Shown: one piece after another, positions 26,161 to 37,064 of the stretch
How the letters are laid out: each line of letters begins with the position of its first letter
Position numbering within the stretch: position 1 is the stretch's first letter
Assembly: GCA_944472155.2 (NCBI GenBank)
Contig: OX235274.1
Location: forward strand, 38,066,052-38,130,051
Direction of reading: 5' to 3'
DNA length: 64,000 nt
Source: Trichobilharzia szidati
Taxonomy: Eukaryota > Platyhelminthes > Trematoda > Strigeidida > Schistosomatidae
The notes under the pieces: model-generated
Told to the model about the DNA's origin: nothing
Seen by the model: the letters and a program-made list of their open reading frames with translations, nothing else
Database searches by the model: none
Program-made: the position numbers and the translations under genes

Positions 26161-27083
26161 TGCAAGCAAAACTAAGGATGGGGACGTGGAATATTCGTAC
26201 AATGTACGAAACTGGGAAGGCTTCTCAGGTAGCCGCAGAAATGAGGAGATATAAAATAGAAGTGTTGGGAATCTGCGAGAGCAGATGGAACGGATGCGGA
26301 AGGTGCCAACTATCAACTGGAGAGACAATAATCTACTCCGGTTACTCAGAGGACGATCACGAGCACACTGACGGAGTAGCCATCATGATGTCACCAGCAG
26401 CGGCTAAAGCTCTCATGCAGTGGGAACCAATCTCCTCCAGGATAATGACGGCCAGGTTCAACTCAAAAGGATGGAAGGTTACAATCATTCAATGCTATGC
26501 GCCTATAAACGTCTCAGAACATGAGAAGAAGGAGGCCTTCCATAGATAACTACAATAAGTAATGGACAAGGTCCAAAATGGCGATATCAAAATCCTGATG
26601 GGTGACATGAATGCGAAACTGGGAGGAGACAATACAGGAAGAGAACTCACCATGGGTCGTGAGGCCTTCGGTGAAATGAACGAAAATGGTGAACTCTTCT
26701 CAGACTTCTGTGCCTTCAATGATTTGGTGATTGGTGGCAGTGTGTTCAAACACAGGGATATACACAAGGCAACATGGATTTCACCAGATGGACACACAAG
26801 AAACCAGATAGACTTCATTTCAATCTCAAGGAAGTGGAGACGGAGCCTACTGGACACAAGATTGAGGAGAGGAGCAGATGTGGGTTCAGACCACTATCTA
26901 GTACAAGGGACTTTCAACGTGAAGCTAAAAGCCTCGAGGATAGCTGGGGATAGGTCACAATGCAAGTTCAACACGCAAAAACTGAAGGACACAATGACAC
27001 AGAACATTTTCACTGCAACTGTCAGAGCAAAGCAGGAAACACTACGTGGCACCACTGAGGAATCATCCGTGGAAGACCATTGA
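26161..27083 (+). pseudogene. RTE endonuclease domain (APE-like), broken
   Basis: Reads MGTWNIRTMYETG, then CESRWNGCG, VTIIQCYAP, GDMNAKLGG and VGSDHYLVQGTF: the catalytic Asn, Glu, Asp-x-Asn and Ser-Asp-His motifs of apurinic-like endonucleases that nick the insertion target. A stop falls near 26549 and the frame resumes at 26562 without a base shift, so it is a single nonsense change at this place. The frame breaks again past 27083. Confidence 0.85.
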
Positions 27084-27419
27084 AACTCTCTGAAGTTAAT
27101 TTTCAACGAAACGTGTTCAACGGTTTTAGGAAGGAAGAAGAAACAATACAAGGAATGGCTCTCAACGGACACTTGGAAGCTAATAGAGGAGAGGAGAAAG
27201 GTGAAAGAGAAAATGATTCAATGCAAAGATGGACAAGAGAAGGAGACGCTGGGTTCAACTTACACAGCACTGGACAAAGAAGTGAAGAAGAGTGCCAGGA
27301 AGGACAGAAGACGATTCTACGACAACCTGTCTACTTGAGCTGAGAAGGCAGCAGGCAAAAGGGACCTGAGGACACTATATCAGATAACCAAGTCTCTATC
27401 CGGGAAGAGACCAACACAA

Positions 27420-27930
27420 GTGAAACCTATAAAAGACAGCCAAGGGAACCCAATTACCAAAGAAGAAAGACAGATTAAACAATGGGCGGACCACTTCAAA
27501 GGACTCTTGAACCGACCACCACCTACAACCCGTCCGGAAATACCAACAACAGCACGTACACAGCTGCAAGTTGACACTGATCCTCCAACGAAGGCTGAAG
27601 TCTTGAAAGCAATCAAGCTTCTAAAAGCTGGAAAAGCAGCTGGACCAGATGGAATACCCCCAGAAGCACTGAAAGCGGACCCAGAAACGACAGCAGATAT
27701 GCTGACTCCATTATTGCAAAAAGTCTGAAAGGAGGGAAAGGTTACCTCGTGAAACTACCAAAGAAGGGCGAACTAGGACTCTGCAATAACTGGCGAGGAA
27801 TCATGCTCCTGTCAACGCCAAGTAAAATAATGAGTCGCATCATCCTGGAGAGGATAAAGGATTCACTGGATAAGGAACTCCGACCAGAACAAGCTGGATT
27901 CAGGAAAGGCAAATCATGTTCTATAAAACA
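27420..27930 (+). pseudogene. RTE reverse transcriptase, N-terminal part
   Basis: Frame 1 holds IKLLKAGKAAGPDGIPPEALK (RT motif region), then a frameshift near 27728 and a second frame with LCNNWRGIMLLSTPSKIMSR and LRPEQAGFRKGKSC. This is the fingers part of a LINE RT. The PLE begins about 10-20 bases further on. Confidence 0.85.
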
Positions 27931-27940
27931 CAAAATAATC

Positions 27941-27982
27941 GAGCAAAGAATATTCTTTTCGATAAATTCCTCTTCCAGGCTC
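27941..27982 (-). ncRNA. Hammerhead ribozyme at the PLE-1 3' end
   Basis: Helix I GAGC opposite GCTC, core CTGGAAGA (one extra G against CTGAAGA), short helix II, GAAA, and a palindromic helix III AAGAATATTCTT, with T before the cleavage site. Helix I covaries with the related copies at 23.4 and 24.0 kb (GAAC/GTTC, GGAC/GTTC). The extra G probably impairs it. Confidence 0.6.
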
Positions 27983-28186
27983 TACAGTTATATTTGTTTA
28001 TATACACAGAATATTTTAAATTAGTAGTTAATAACAATATTAGCGTTTTTTTTAAATAATATAGATTTGCAAAGTATGATCTATGCTATTACAGTTCATT
28101 AAAGATGCTTAAATTATAATAATAATAAAGATATAACAGCGAATAGAATATCAACTGAAATTAGGGAAATTTCACAAAATTCTGGA

Positions 28187-29143
28187 TTATTCAAACCTGG
28201 ATGGCCAAGGTAATGATAATGACTGAACTAACTTCTTTTGGATGTATAAATTAGGCTTATTTATATGGATCCCCACAGCCTCAGCAATATTAAGAAGTCG
28301 AACTCTTAAAGCGAAATTGAGATTCATAGGTGTGCAGTAAATGACCCTGAAAGCTTGATTAACGTCAATCTTGTGTTCTGTCTCGACAAGATGCGCCATA
28401 ATAGCGCTGAGAATAGATTTTGTTTGACCTTTGCTTAACCAGGCAGGGTGATGTTCGGAAATTCGACGAGAAACACGCCTAATTGTACGGCCTATGTAAC
28501 TGGCTACACAGGAGCAGTTAAATTGGTATATACACATGGAAGAGGCAAAATTAGGCAGTTTGTCTTTTATTCCCGAACTCAGAAGAGGGGTGGTTTTAAA
28601 GATACAGCGTAATTGAGCAGCAGGGAATGCTCTTTTTACCGCATTTCTAAGGCGCTGTGTTAATATCTCACTGATGTTATCTCGGCGGAACTGAATTTGT
28701 AAGAATAAGCCTTTTTTAGGAACTGTTGGTACCTTGGGCTGCTTTGATTTTAGATTCATATTCTTCTCAATAAACTTTTCGGGATAACCATTCTCACTTA
28801 GCAACTGTTTAATATTGTTAAGCTCCTCGTCAAGACATTCATCCGAGCAAATCTCTCTTGCTCTGTGGACCAAGCACTTTATTAGATTGCGTTTGTATTT
28901 CAAGGGCACAAAGCTGAGAAAATGTGTGTACTGGCCCGTTGATGTAGGTTTTCTATAAACACTTCTTCTTTTTGTGCCATCCTCTTTTCTGGACATAAGG
29001 ACGTCTAGAAATGAAATACTAGAGTCTTTTTCTTTCTCAATAGTAAAATTTATTGCAGGATGTACCTCATTCAATACATACATCATTTCACATCTCACAT
29101 AAACCAACCCATACTTTTTCACAGATGCAGTCAATGCAGACAA
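28187..29143 (-). CDS. PLE-1 C-terminal polypeptide: RT thumb and GIY-YIG endonuclease
   Basis: 318 residues open without a break. The first part (FLDVLMSRKEDGTKRRSVYRKPT) is the end of the PLE RT. Residues about 85-125 are a linker with CLDEELNNIKQLL. From about 215 onward is the GIY-YIG nuclease: CSCVASYIGRT, then RISEHHPAWL and a late acidic MAHLVETEH. Together the RT and nuclease would copy and integrate the element, but the RT palm with its YxDD motif is not present in this copy, so it cannot act alone. The frame being open suggests a fairly recent insertion. Confidence 0.85.
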   Translation of the reverse strand: MSALTASVKKYGLVYVRCEMMYVLNEVHPAINFTIEKEKDSSISFLDVLMSRKEDGTKRRSVYRKPTSTGQYTHFLSFVPLKYKRNLIKCLVHRAREICSDECLDEELNNIKQLLSENGYPEKFIEKNMNLKSKQPKVPTVPKKGLFLQIQFRRDNISEILTQRLRNAVKRAFPAAQLRCIFKTTPLLSSGIKDKLPNFASSMCIYQFNCSCVASYIGRTIRRVSRRISEHHPAWLSKGQTKSILSAIMAHLVETEHKIDVNQAFRVIYCTPMNLNFALRVRLLNIAEAVGIHINKPNLYIQKKLVQSLSLPWPSRFE

Positions 29144-29569
29144 TGCAGAACAAAAATCTCATTGCTTCGAATTTTCAAACTCGAATGAATTCTACAAAAG
29201 ACAGACAGTTTTATTGATAATGTTTGTGCTGCCTAGCCCTATTTGATATAACACAGTGATATGGTCAAATATTTTTTATATCAAATAAAAGGGTTCTGTG
29301 ATAGAATTACAATTCACCATAGAGCCTAGATACGATTCTTCTTTATCAATGCTTAAAATTCCTAGTAAAACTATACAAATCAGACAACAATGTCATTGTT
29401 TATCGATCATTTCCTTTATCTGCGATATATACCGCATACAAGATCCACCCAATAAGCACTTTTAATATGCTCTCTTCAGTTGAAACTTAAAAAAATAACA
29501 CAACCTAAATCTGTTCAAATACATGAAAATGTTACCCAAGATATATATCTGTACTCGCACATGTCAAGT

Positions 29570-30565
29570 GATCCACAACGGAAAACTCAGCGAGGCGTTT
29601 GTAGTAATCACAGTAGTCAGACAAGGGTGCTTATTGTCACCAATGATATTCCTAATTGTGGTGGACTGGATTATGCGTCAAACAGTGGGAAACGAGAAGA
29701 CAAGGATATCCCGGACCGAGTTGAAGAATCTACAAGACCTGGATTTCGCGGATGATTTATGTTTAATGTCACACAAAATCGAAGAGTTTCAAACGAAAAC
29801 TGACAAACTGGTAGAAGAAGCAGCAAAGACAGGACTCCAGGTGAACATAGACAAGATGGAGGTTATGAAAATAACCAACCAACAACAACAGCAGCAACAT
29901 CCACCGCCAATCACCACCAACGGGAGGGATTTGAAAGAGGTTACTTCTTTCACCTATCTAGGCAGCATTGTCTCAACTACAGGAGACAGAACGGACGAGG
30001 ATGTCAAATCGAGAATCGGGAAGGCGAGAAACACATTCATTAACCTGAAACCAATCTGGAAATCTTCGTCACTCAGCCTGCATCAACAACAAAATTCGGA
30101 TTTTCAATACAAACGTCAAGTTAGTCAGTTCTTCTATACGGATCAGAAACTTGGCGGGTCACAAAGAATATTTCCAACAGCCTGTTGCAGACCTTTATCA
30201 ACAACTGTCTTCTTTCTATACTGAAGATTAGATGGCGGAAAGAATCACCAACAAGAAACTATGGGAACAAACAAAACAAGAACAAACAATCGCCCAACAA
30301 ATATGCAGGAGAAAGTGGAGATGGATTGGACACTCGCTGAGGAGGCCGCTGGGTGACATCGCGCGTCAGGCCAATGCTCGAGTGGAACCCGAAAGGGAAG
30401 CGGCGAGTGGGACGTCCAAGGGTGACATGGAGGAGATCGTGTGAAGAGGAGTTGAAACAGTATGGATTAACATGGATGCAGGTGAAAAGTACAGCAGAAG
30501 ACAGAAGCAAGTGGAGACGTGCAGTTGAAGCCCTATGTTCCACTAGGAACCCAAGGGAACAATAA
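29570..30565 (+). pseudogene. RTE reverse transcriptase, C-terminal part
   Basis: Resumes with VRQGCLLSPMIF and the catalytic FADDLCLMSH, then LVEEAAKTGLQVNIDK and VTSFTYLGSIVSTTG. The C-terminal RRKWRWIGHSLRRP and [15 protein letters not shown] are in two frames. Compared with related RTEs, roughly 50 residues between the FRKG motif and this part are missing at the PLE junction. Confidence 0.85.
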
Positions 30566-31084
30566 TATATATAATAATAATAAATGACCACATTGAGTAT
30601 TAATGATATGAAATATGGTGTACGAAAACAGAATTTTTCTCATTGTCGTTCATAAAGTTCCTGTACTATGTGACTGTCAACAGATGAGTGAAATGTTTTA
30701 GACAGGATGGAGCTCTGTGAGCTTGACTTCATTGTACTACTGCTCTCTGTACTCATCGCATCAAGGAGCAACATTTTCTTCAGTATGAATGATGATGAAA
30801 AAACCGATGGCAGGAAAAGAATAAATTCTAATTTCTAGGACGGGATATTTTCTCCACTAAGCATTCAAGCTCCCAGTTTTATTCAGAAGCAGAATCAGAC
30901 ATTGAATAACTAACTACCCTATCTAGGCTGCCTAATTATGAGGACTATATTATATAATATACATGCATCACATATAATTTGAATGTAACATATATATGTA
31001 TATATAACAGATAATACTAATATTCATGTTATTACGTAACTCTTCTTTAACAATCGTTTGTGACAACTCATCACTTTTGTTACT

Positions 31085-31560
31085 ACTCTCTTATATCAAC
31101 ATCCAATTCATTTGACCGTTTCTCCTTCCTTCAAATTAAAAAGCTTCGAAGGCAAAAAGAAAAATTATATAAAATGAAGGATAATGTTGGTTTGAAAAGA
31201 ATTAACATCCTAATCAAGTCTGAAATGCACAGATTGAATTCAATTTACAACCAAAAGTTTATATCCTGTAAAAATGCGCCTAATATATGGAAACGTTTTA
31301 AAGAAATTACTGGTGGTTAGCAGATGAACAGTATTCCCTATTCATTTGATGTTTGCACACTAAACAAGTCTTGTATACATTCTCCCACAAATGCCAAACT
31401 TTCTAGTGTTACAACTGTTAATGAAACCTGCCTCCCTGGTTTCAACACAAATGATGTTCTAAAATGTCTCTAGTCTCAGAACCCTTCTTGTAGCTTGGGT
31501 ACAGATGGTTCGCCTAGTGTTATTCTTAAAAAGTGTGCAGATATCCTGTGTTATCCGACT
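31085..31560 (+). mobile_element. CR1/Jockey-like LINE fragment, RT N-terminal side
   Basis: Reads IKKLRRQKEKLYKMKDN, RLNSIYNQKF and NIWKRFKEITGG, then after a stop QNPSCSLGTDGSPSVILKKCADIL, which matches the region just before and at the start of the RT in this LINE class. It ends abruptly at the PLE end. Confidence 0.7.
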
Positions 31561-31566
31561 GTATAG

Positions 31567-31612
31567 CAGCCTCTGAAGATGATTTCGTCGATAAAGAAAA
31601 TTTTCTTCGCTG
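31567..31612 (+). ncRNA. Hammerhead-like PLE end between a CR1 fragment and a SINE
   Basis: Same as 61357-61403 with a perfect 14-nt helix III palindrome at 31594-31607 and CAGC/GCTG helix I. Only this end of a PLE is present here; the rest was lost. Confidence 0.45.
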
Positions 31613-31637
31613 AATTTGTCTTTAATTTGATAGGAAT

Positions 31638-31831
31638 TTCTTCTTTTTTTCTGATTAAAGCTTGATTCCACACTGTAGTTATGATACAAATATGGAATTT
31701 TCAGCATGTGATATCGGTAGCCCAAATTTAGCAGGCCGACCATTGATATCGGGTGTGCGTCGGCAGGGGATTGAGCCCCGGACCATGTGCATGGTCGGCG
31801 AGAGTCCTAACCGCTGTGACACCAACGCAAA
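31638..31831 (-). mobile_element. tRNA-headed SINE, family B
   Basis: Minus-strand head almost the same as family A, but followed by a different body: GCTACCGATATC, then GCTGAAAATTCC, and an A-rich end. The tail resembles the 3' end of the CR1-like LINE at 33.0-34.4 kb. It directly abuts a PLE hammerhead end at 31567-31612. Confidence 0.7.
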
Positions 31832-32175
31832 CAACCTGAAATCGGCTTCATTCTCTGTTTCTTTTTTTTACTACTGATGTCAGTGATCTGCTTTTGAGAC
31901 GACATGAAAATTGCGTTTCTAGTGCCATTAGCATATACAAGGAAAGTGCATCGCCTTACCCTAAATATTAGCTGAAATCGGTCTATTCGGTCATTTACTG
32001 GATAAAGAAGCACTGATTGGTCACTAGTATGTAACCAGTATCATTCTTAATGATAGCACTGGTAAAGAAGAGCTCACCAGGTCGTCAGATGAGGATGACA
32101 TTGGCTGTGTTGGTTGCACTACATATCGCTAATATTGGCAGAAGTTGGAATTCATCGGCTGGACATTGGATAATG

Positions 32176-32335
32176 CCTGATTGGCTGAATGGTCTACAAG
32201 CTCACCTTGTAACCAGAAGCTCCCGGGTTCCGTGGATGGCTAGTGATGAAGAGCCGCAAACTAGGCCGAAACAATTGTCCAGTTCAATGGTTCTCTAACT
32301 GACATCAGTCCGTGATCAAACATGAATGCTATCAG
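32176..32335 (+). mobile_element. Sm-alpha-like hammerhead SINE
   Basis: Contains TTGGCTGAATGG and CTTGTAACCAGAAG (tRNA-like head), then a hammerhead core at 32241-32285, and the family's 3' part TTCAATGGTTCTCTAACTGA. The Sm-alpha SINEs of schistosomes are known to encode hammerhead ribozymes. Confidence 0.75.
32241..32285 (+). ncRNA. Hammerhead ribozyme, Sm-alpha type, core changed
   Basis: Core ATGAAGA in place of CTGANGA, helix II GCC/GGC with loop GCAAACTA, then CGAAAC, a self-complementary helix III ACAATTGT, and cleavage position C at 32279. Helix I is weakened (TAGTG opposite CAGTT). The C3-to-A change and the poor helix I predict low activity. Confidence 0.65.
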
Positions 32336-33039
32336 TCAGTTTGCAGTATAGTATTTCGAAAGTGATGTCAGCTAGCTGGCTGGAGGAAGGAAGTCCACAG
32401 GAAACTGATTGATTTCTGTCCCCAACAGCAACAACTTTAAAGGTCTAATGAACAAATACAGTTCAATACTTGTACTTTAGATGCTTAAAAATAACCTTTT
32501 TTAAACCAAAAAGTAATTTCTACTGGAAACTTCTACTGTGTTTTCACAATACAGGAAATCAACAACTTCCTGTAGTTATTAGCACCGCTATTGATCTACT
32601 GATTTGCTATGTATCCCGTATTTTAAACGTTTTTAAACTAGGCCAAGTACACAAACAGGTAAAGAACTTGAGAATGATATATGCAGCAGATGGTCAGGGT
32701 TAACAAGATTAGAAAATTGGAAACATTTTTTATATCATTAATCCAATTATGAGCATTTTCTGACACTATTTTATAGGTTATAAATCAGGTCATATAAAAG
32801 TAAATCAGAACCGGCTGAAAAAAGTAGACTTATTTCAGAGATAACTTCACATTTACCGATTGTACAATAAACTGAAAGGTCTAAAGGAAGTTGCAAGTTA
32901 AAAGGTTGTGCTTTTTTTCAATAATCGTTAAAGAAGTTCATTATAGTACACTAACTAACTTGCATTTCCTCTGGTTTCTTTGTTTTTATTGTAGTCAGAC
33001 TGATAAAATACCTACTATTCCACTATAATGACATTTATA

Positions 33040-34450
33040 ATAATGATAATAATAATTTGCTTTATTCCAGAAACAGTACTAGTGGTACAGTGTGGAATTT
33101 TCAGCAAATATCTACAATATTTGCATCTAATTTTATCAAAAATTTAAAAGGAGTATTTCAAAAAAATAAATATAAAGGCAACAACAACAAAAACAAAACA
33201 AACACAAAAATAATTTGAAAAATGCGAAAAAAAAACACCAAGAAGTAGAGCGAAAAATAAATAAATAATATCTCAGTATTGGTTAGTGGAAGCTGTTATA
33301 CGTTTATGCATGGTGACAGTAAAGCTATAGTCATACAAGAAGTTATGAAATGATATTTAAGAATGTTTATCGCCAAGATGATCAGTTAATTTGATTGAAC
33401 AACACTAAACAATCATAAAATAACATTTCAGGGTTTTTTATTGACAGCTCTAATGCGGTGTTTGTGGTGGTAGTGTGAGTAATCCTGCATAATACAAAAT
33501 TTTAAGATGGTGATATTGGCTTTCACAACCAAGATTGACAGCTAATATTGCCGAACAAAAAAAACAACGACCACAAAACTAATAATTACGTGATGGTTAA
33601 TGACAGGACAATTTTGTAATACTCATAGTGCTAATATAGTCGGAACCAGTAGATACACAAAAGAAGGAATATAGTAAAGTACAAAAAAGTAAGCCAATGT
33701 TAATAATTTAGGTAGCTAAGTATGTTTAAGAAGGTGTTCACTATAGAATACAAAATAAGAGTGAAATAAAAGAGCCTAAAATTATGTTGTTAACAACAAA
33801 GTAAGTCATAGGTTTCGCGCTTTACATTGTCTCTGTCGCTTAGAACACGGGCCAAGTATGGTATCGTTCATTTCCTGTACTTGGTTGTACGAGCATAAAT
33901 AATTTTATACTGATTTCTGGTACTACTTGATGAGATACAAGGCGAGAGTTGGGAATAGAGGGGGTGTAGGGGGTCGGAGAGTATGGTTTTAGACCATTTT
34001 TCGCATGTATTCAGATGCCTTTCAACTAATGTAGTGACGAGCTGACTGAGTTTTACACCACTAGTCCTTCTCAGGATGGTATAGTCCTTCTTCAGTAGCC
34101 CAGAAAAGACTAACGGGGAGCAGTAAAGTAAAATAGGTAAGATACAAGAGTTGACAAATTGTGAAAGTAGAGGTTGGGTGATTCCAGACTGTCTTAGTTT
34201 CTTAATGTAGTAGGTTAGACAGAACACTTTCTTAGAAATTGTTAGGATATAAGATTTACAAGTATGGTTGGAAGATAGAACTAGACCGAGGTATTTTGCA
34301 TTAGACTTAGTTTCAATTTTAGTCCCCTCAATGTGGCAACGAAATGAATACGATGCGAAAAAACAATTGTCTGACGTTTTGTTTACAGAGTAAAGTTTAG
34401 AAATGCAGTGGAATATTTGTAGGCAAGATGGATGATTTACATGCACCTGT
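33040..34450 (-). mobile_element. CR1/Jockey-like LINE, 3' half
   Basis: 5'-truncated. Coding part at 33868-34446, then about 0.8 kb 3' untranslated sequence ending in GCTGAAAATTCCACACTG and a repeat tail near 33040-33060. Its end is the likely source of the family B SINE tail. Confidence 0.8.
33868..34446 (-). pseudogene. CR1/Jockey-like LINE RT C-terminus
   Basis: 192 open residues with KYLGLVLSSNHTCKSYIL (RT thumb-side signature), VFCLTYYIKKLRQSGI, LLSQFVNSCILPILLYCSPLVFSGL and a C-terminal NTCEKWSKTILSDPLHPLY. A long open tail of the RT polypeptide; the catalytic palm lies in the missing 5' part. Confidence 0.8.
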
Positions 34451-34619
34451 TTCCTTCAAGCTGGATGGTTGTATTGCGAAGCTTTTATTGGGTTGCTGGA
34501 TAACATCAACAAAGACCAATTCAATATTGAAGTCTGTGTAATGGAATAACGGTTTGAAAGATACCTCCTGAATGACCTTATTACAGTACTGATACTTATT
34601 CGGAGGTTTCAAATAACTT

Positions 34620-35890
34620 TTTAATCATTATCAGCCTTTCTCCTGGACTGTTGTAAATCACTGTTCTGACGTTCGCATATCATCTGTTCACTTAATCTAT
34701 GGGAATTGTTTATTCCTTTCTGACAGAGATTTGATCTCAACCTGTTGAGAATAGTCTTCTTGACTCTTAGGCACTTCTTACGGATGATTTAGTTCAATTA
34801 TTTTTGTTGTACGGGACTTATTTTGTGGCTGAGAAAATGGACTGGATTTGTATAGCTAGCTGTCTAACAGCGCTGATTAGGTAATTTGGCTTTTTGACAT
34901 ACTACTGCTGTTGAATCGTACCACAGACTTGCTCGCAAATGACTGTATTTTCGCTGTTGTTTGGACATTTTGTGACTGTAAGTAACTCAAGTTACTAGCT
35001 TGAAGAAAACATTCCTATCAAACTACTATTAGAGCACCTCAGTAGACGCTAAGAAAATTTTTAAAAAATAGCTATCTGATGTAGCTTAAAATGACTGGCA
35101 TTGGGGTCATCATTACAGAGAATGATTTAAAGTATGTTAAAGAATTTTTGTCCTTTGAGATACTCGACAGGAGAGTTACTAATATTGAAAACTTCCAAAT
35201 TAATTAGATCGGTTGTAATGCTTTCTATGATAATGAAGTGAAATTCAGTGTGTTGTGACATTCCGACAAATGTATAAATTTTCAGGTATTGGTTTTGTAG
35301 GGATTTCCTGGTTTTCCAGTGGTTCTTTAACTGATGTCAGCTCATGATGAAATCCTCCATGCAATCAAATGTATAAATGTCACATATACACATGCCTAAG
35401 AATTACCACAAATGACATATTCCACAGCCTACTGCAGTGGGGTTTTAGCATTTTAAACCACTCAAAATTTAGATTTTTTATGTGATTCAGTTTCGTCTTA
35501 AATAGAGTTCTAGGATGAGGAATATCTATAAAATGTCTGGTAGTAGTCACTGACTATAGAAAACTCAAAGTAGTTTTAAGTGTCTCTCGATAATTAGGCC
35601 TTAGAGAACATTATCTCTTGGTTAGAGTCAAAATTAGGTTAATGCGATTAATAAATCTAATGTTATCGAAGGAGGGTCTGTTTTATTTTAAATCAATAAT
35701 GAGAAGTTAGAGATTATGTGGGTAGTTAGTTATTTAAGTGTGAGTAGAAATGATCTGAAAATATTTTTTAAGGTTATTTAATTATCACACTTACTAACTT
35801 ACTTACTTTACCCGCCAGTCAGCATTGACGTTTAACTGAATTTCAGTGTGTTTGCGAGTGATGCGATTATCAAAAGGATTTAGTCATACG
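34620..35890. other. No gene; one Sm-alpha SINE tail scrap
   Basis: Only the GGTTCTTTAACTGATGTCAG scrap near 35320-35345 is recognisable. Confidence 0.45.
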
Positions 35891-36226
35891 TATGGATGCG
35901 GACGAAGATGTCAAATCGAGAATCGGGAAGGCGAGAAACACATTCATCAACCTGAAACAAATCTAGAAACCATCACTCAGCATCAACAACAAAATTCGGA
36001 TTTTCAATACAAACGTCAACTCAGTTCTTCTATACGGATCAGAAGTTTGACGGGTCAAAAAGAATATTTCCAACAGCCTGTTGCAGACATTTATCAACAA
36101 CTATCTTCGTTCAAATGAACTGTCGTCAAGATTTGACCGAATAGTTCTAAAATATTTGGGCGCCGAGTGAGAAGTAGACATTTGTAAAAAATTATATTTG
36201 TAAAATCTCAGCGATATTGAAATAAG

Positions 36227-36279
36227 TAATTCCAACGTTTCGTTCGGCAATCTGGTCCGAACTTCTTCAGGGAAATTAA
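36227..36279 (-). ncRNA. Hammerhead ribozyme, left arm
   Basis: Mirror copy of 37013-37064 with the same core CTGAAGA (36264-36270), helix II GTTCGG/CCGAAC and GAAACGTT. Predicted cleavage lies between 36234 and 36233 on the minus strand. Confidence 0.75.
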
Positions 36280-37012
36280 TCAAAATTAACATAACAGAGG
36301 TTTCATATATAAAAGGCACATCTTTTTAAAAACTTTGTCCAATCATGATTCATAAACACAAGTATTAACAAGTATAATAAACAAAATTGTATGAGCTGTG
36401 ATCAAAATTTGACCTCGGACTTACAAATATTGGTCAACCTTTGTTAAACACTTTAAACAGAGTGTGCATGCGTGTGTGTGTAAACAGTTGTAAAACATTT
36501 CTTAACGTCTCCATAGGAAGATATAGACAGTCAGGAATTTGACCAAGTATTATTAATTAGTGATACATATCCATTTTTATTTATTAATCAGGATTTCCTA
36601 TGCATCAGCTAACATCAAACCTTCATGTCCGTTTAAACTGCTAGTATCTAGAATCTTATGATTAGACGTATTTTCAAAATTATGGTGTTTAGGATTAGAG
36701 TTTAGTTTAAGCACCCTGTCGAACTTATTGCATTGTCTTCTTTCTGAATATTGAGCTGCTCGGTCTATATCTTCCTATGGAGACGTTAAGAAATGTTTTA
36801 CGACTGTTTACACACACACGCATGCACACTCTGTTTAAAGCATTTAACAAAGGTAGACCAATATTTGTAAGTCCGAGGTCAAATTTTGATCACAGCTCAT
36901 ACAATTTTGTTTATTATACTTGTTAATACTTGTGTTTATGAATCATGATTGGACAAAGTTTTTAAAAAGATGTGCCTTTTATATATGAAACCTCTGTTAT
37001 GTTAATTTTGAT

Positions 37013-37064
37013 TAATTTCCCTGAAGAAGTTCGGACCAGATTGCCGAACGAAACGTTGGAATTA
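37013..37064 (+). ncRNA. Hammerhead ribozyme, right arm
   Basis: Helix I TAATTTCC (37013-37020) with GGAATTA (37058-37064), one bulged T; core CTGAAGA at 37021-37027; one unpaired A; helix II GTTCGG/CCGAAC with a 9-nt loop; GAAA at 37050-37053; helix III is the self-complementary ACGT; T37057 precedes the cleavage site. With no hairpin loop on helix III, folding probably needs two molecules or a tandem. Confidence 0.78.

Larger units (their letters stand above)
27941..29565 (-). mobile_element. Penelope-like element inserted in the RTE (PLE-1)
   Basis: Minus-strand insertion that splits the RTE RT. The 3' end carries a hammerhead at 27941-27982, the coding part covers 28187-29143, and a 0.42-kb non-coding 5' part covers 29144-29565. 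The catalytic RT region is missing, so the copy is 5'-truncated or rearranged. No clean target-site duplication was found. Confidence 0.75.
25904..30580 (+). mobile_element. RTE-type LINE, near full length, disrupted by a PLE
   Basis: A 14-bp target-site duplication, taaatgaccacatt, lies at 25890-25903 and 30581-30594. The element begins with a 5' leader, encodes an APE-like endonuclease and a reverse transcriptase, and ends in an (ATA)n-like tail after the conserved GAAGCCCTATGTTCC region. A minus-strand PLE interrupts it at about 27940-29565, and a piece of the RT coding region is missing at that point. Several in-frame stops and frameshifts make it inactive. Confidence 0.92.

Noticed and set aside
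36470..36500. (GT)n tract as an independent microsatellite
   Set aside because: It lies in both arms of the 36-kb inverted element, so it is part of that element.
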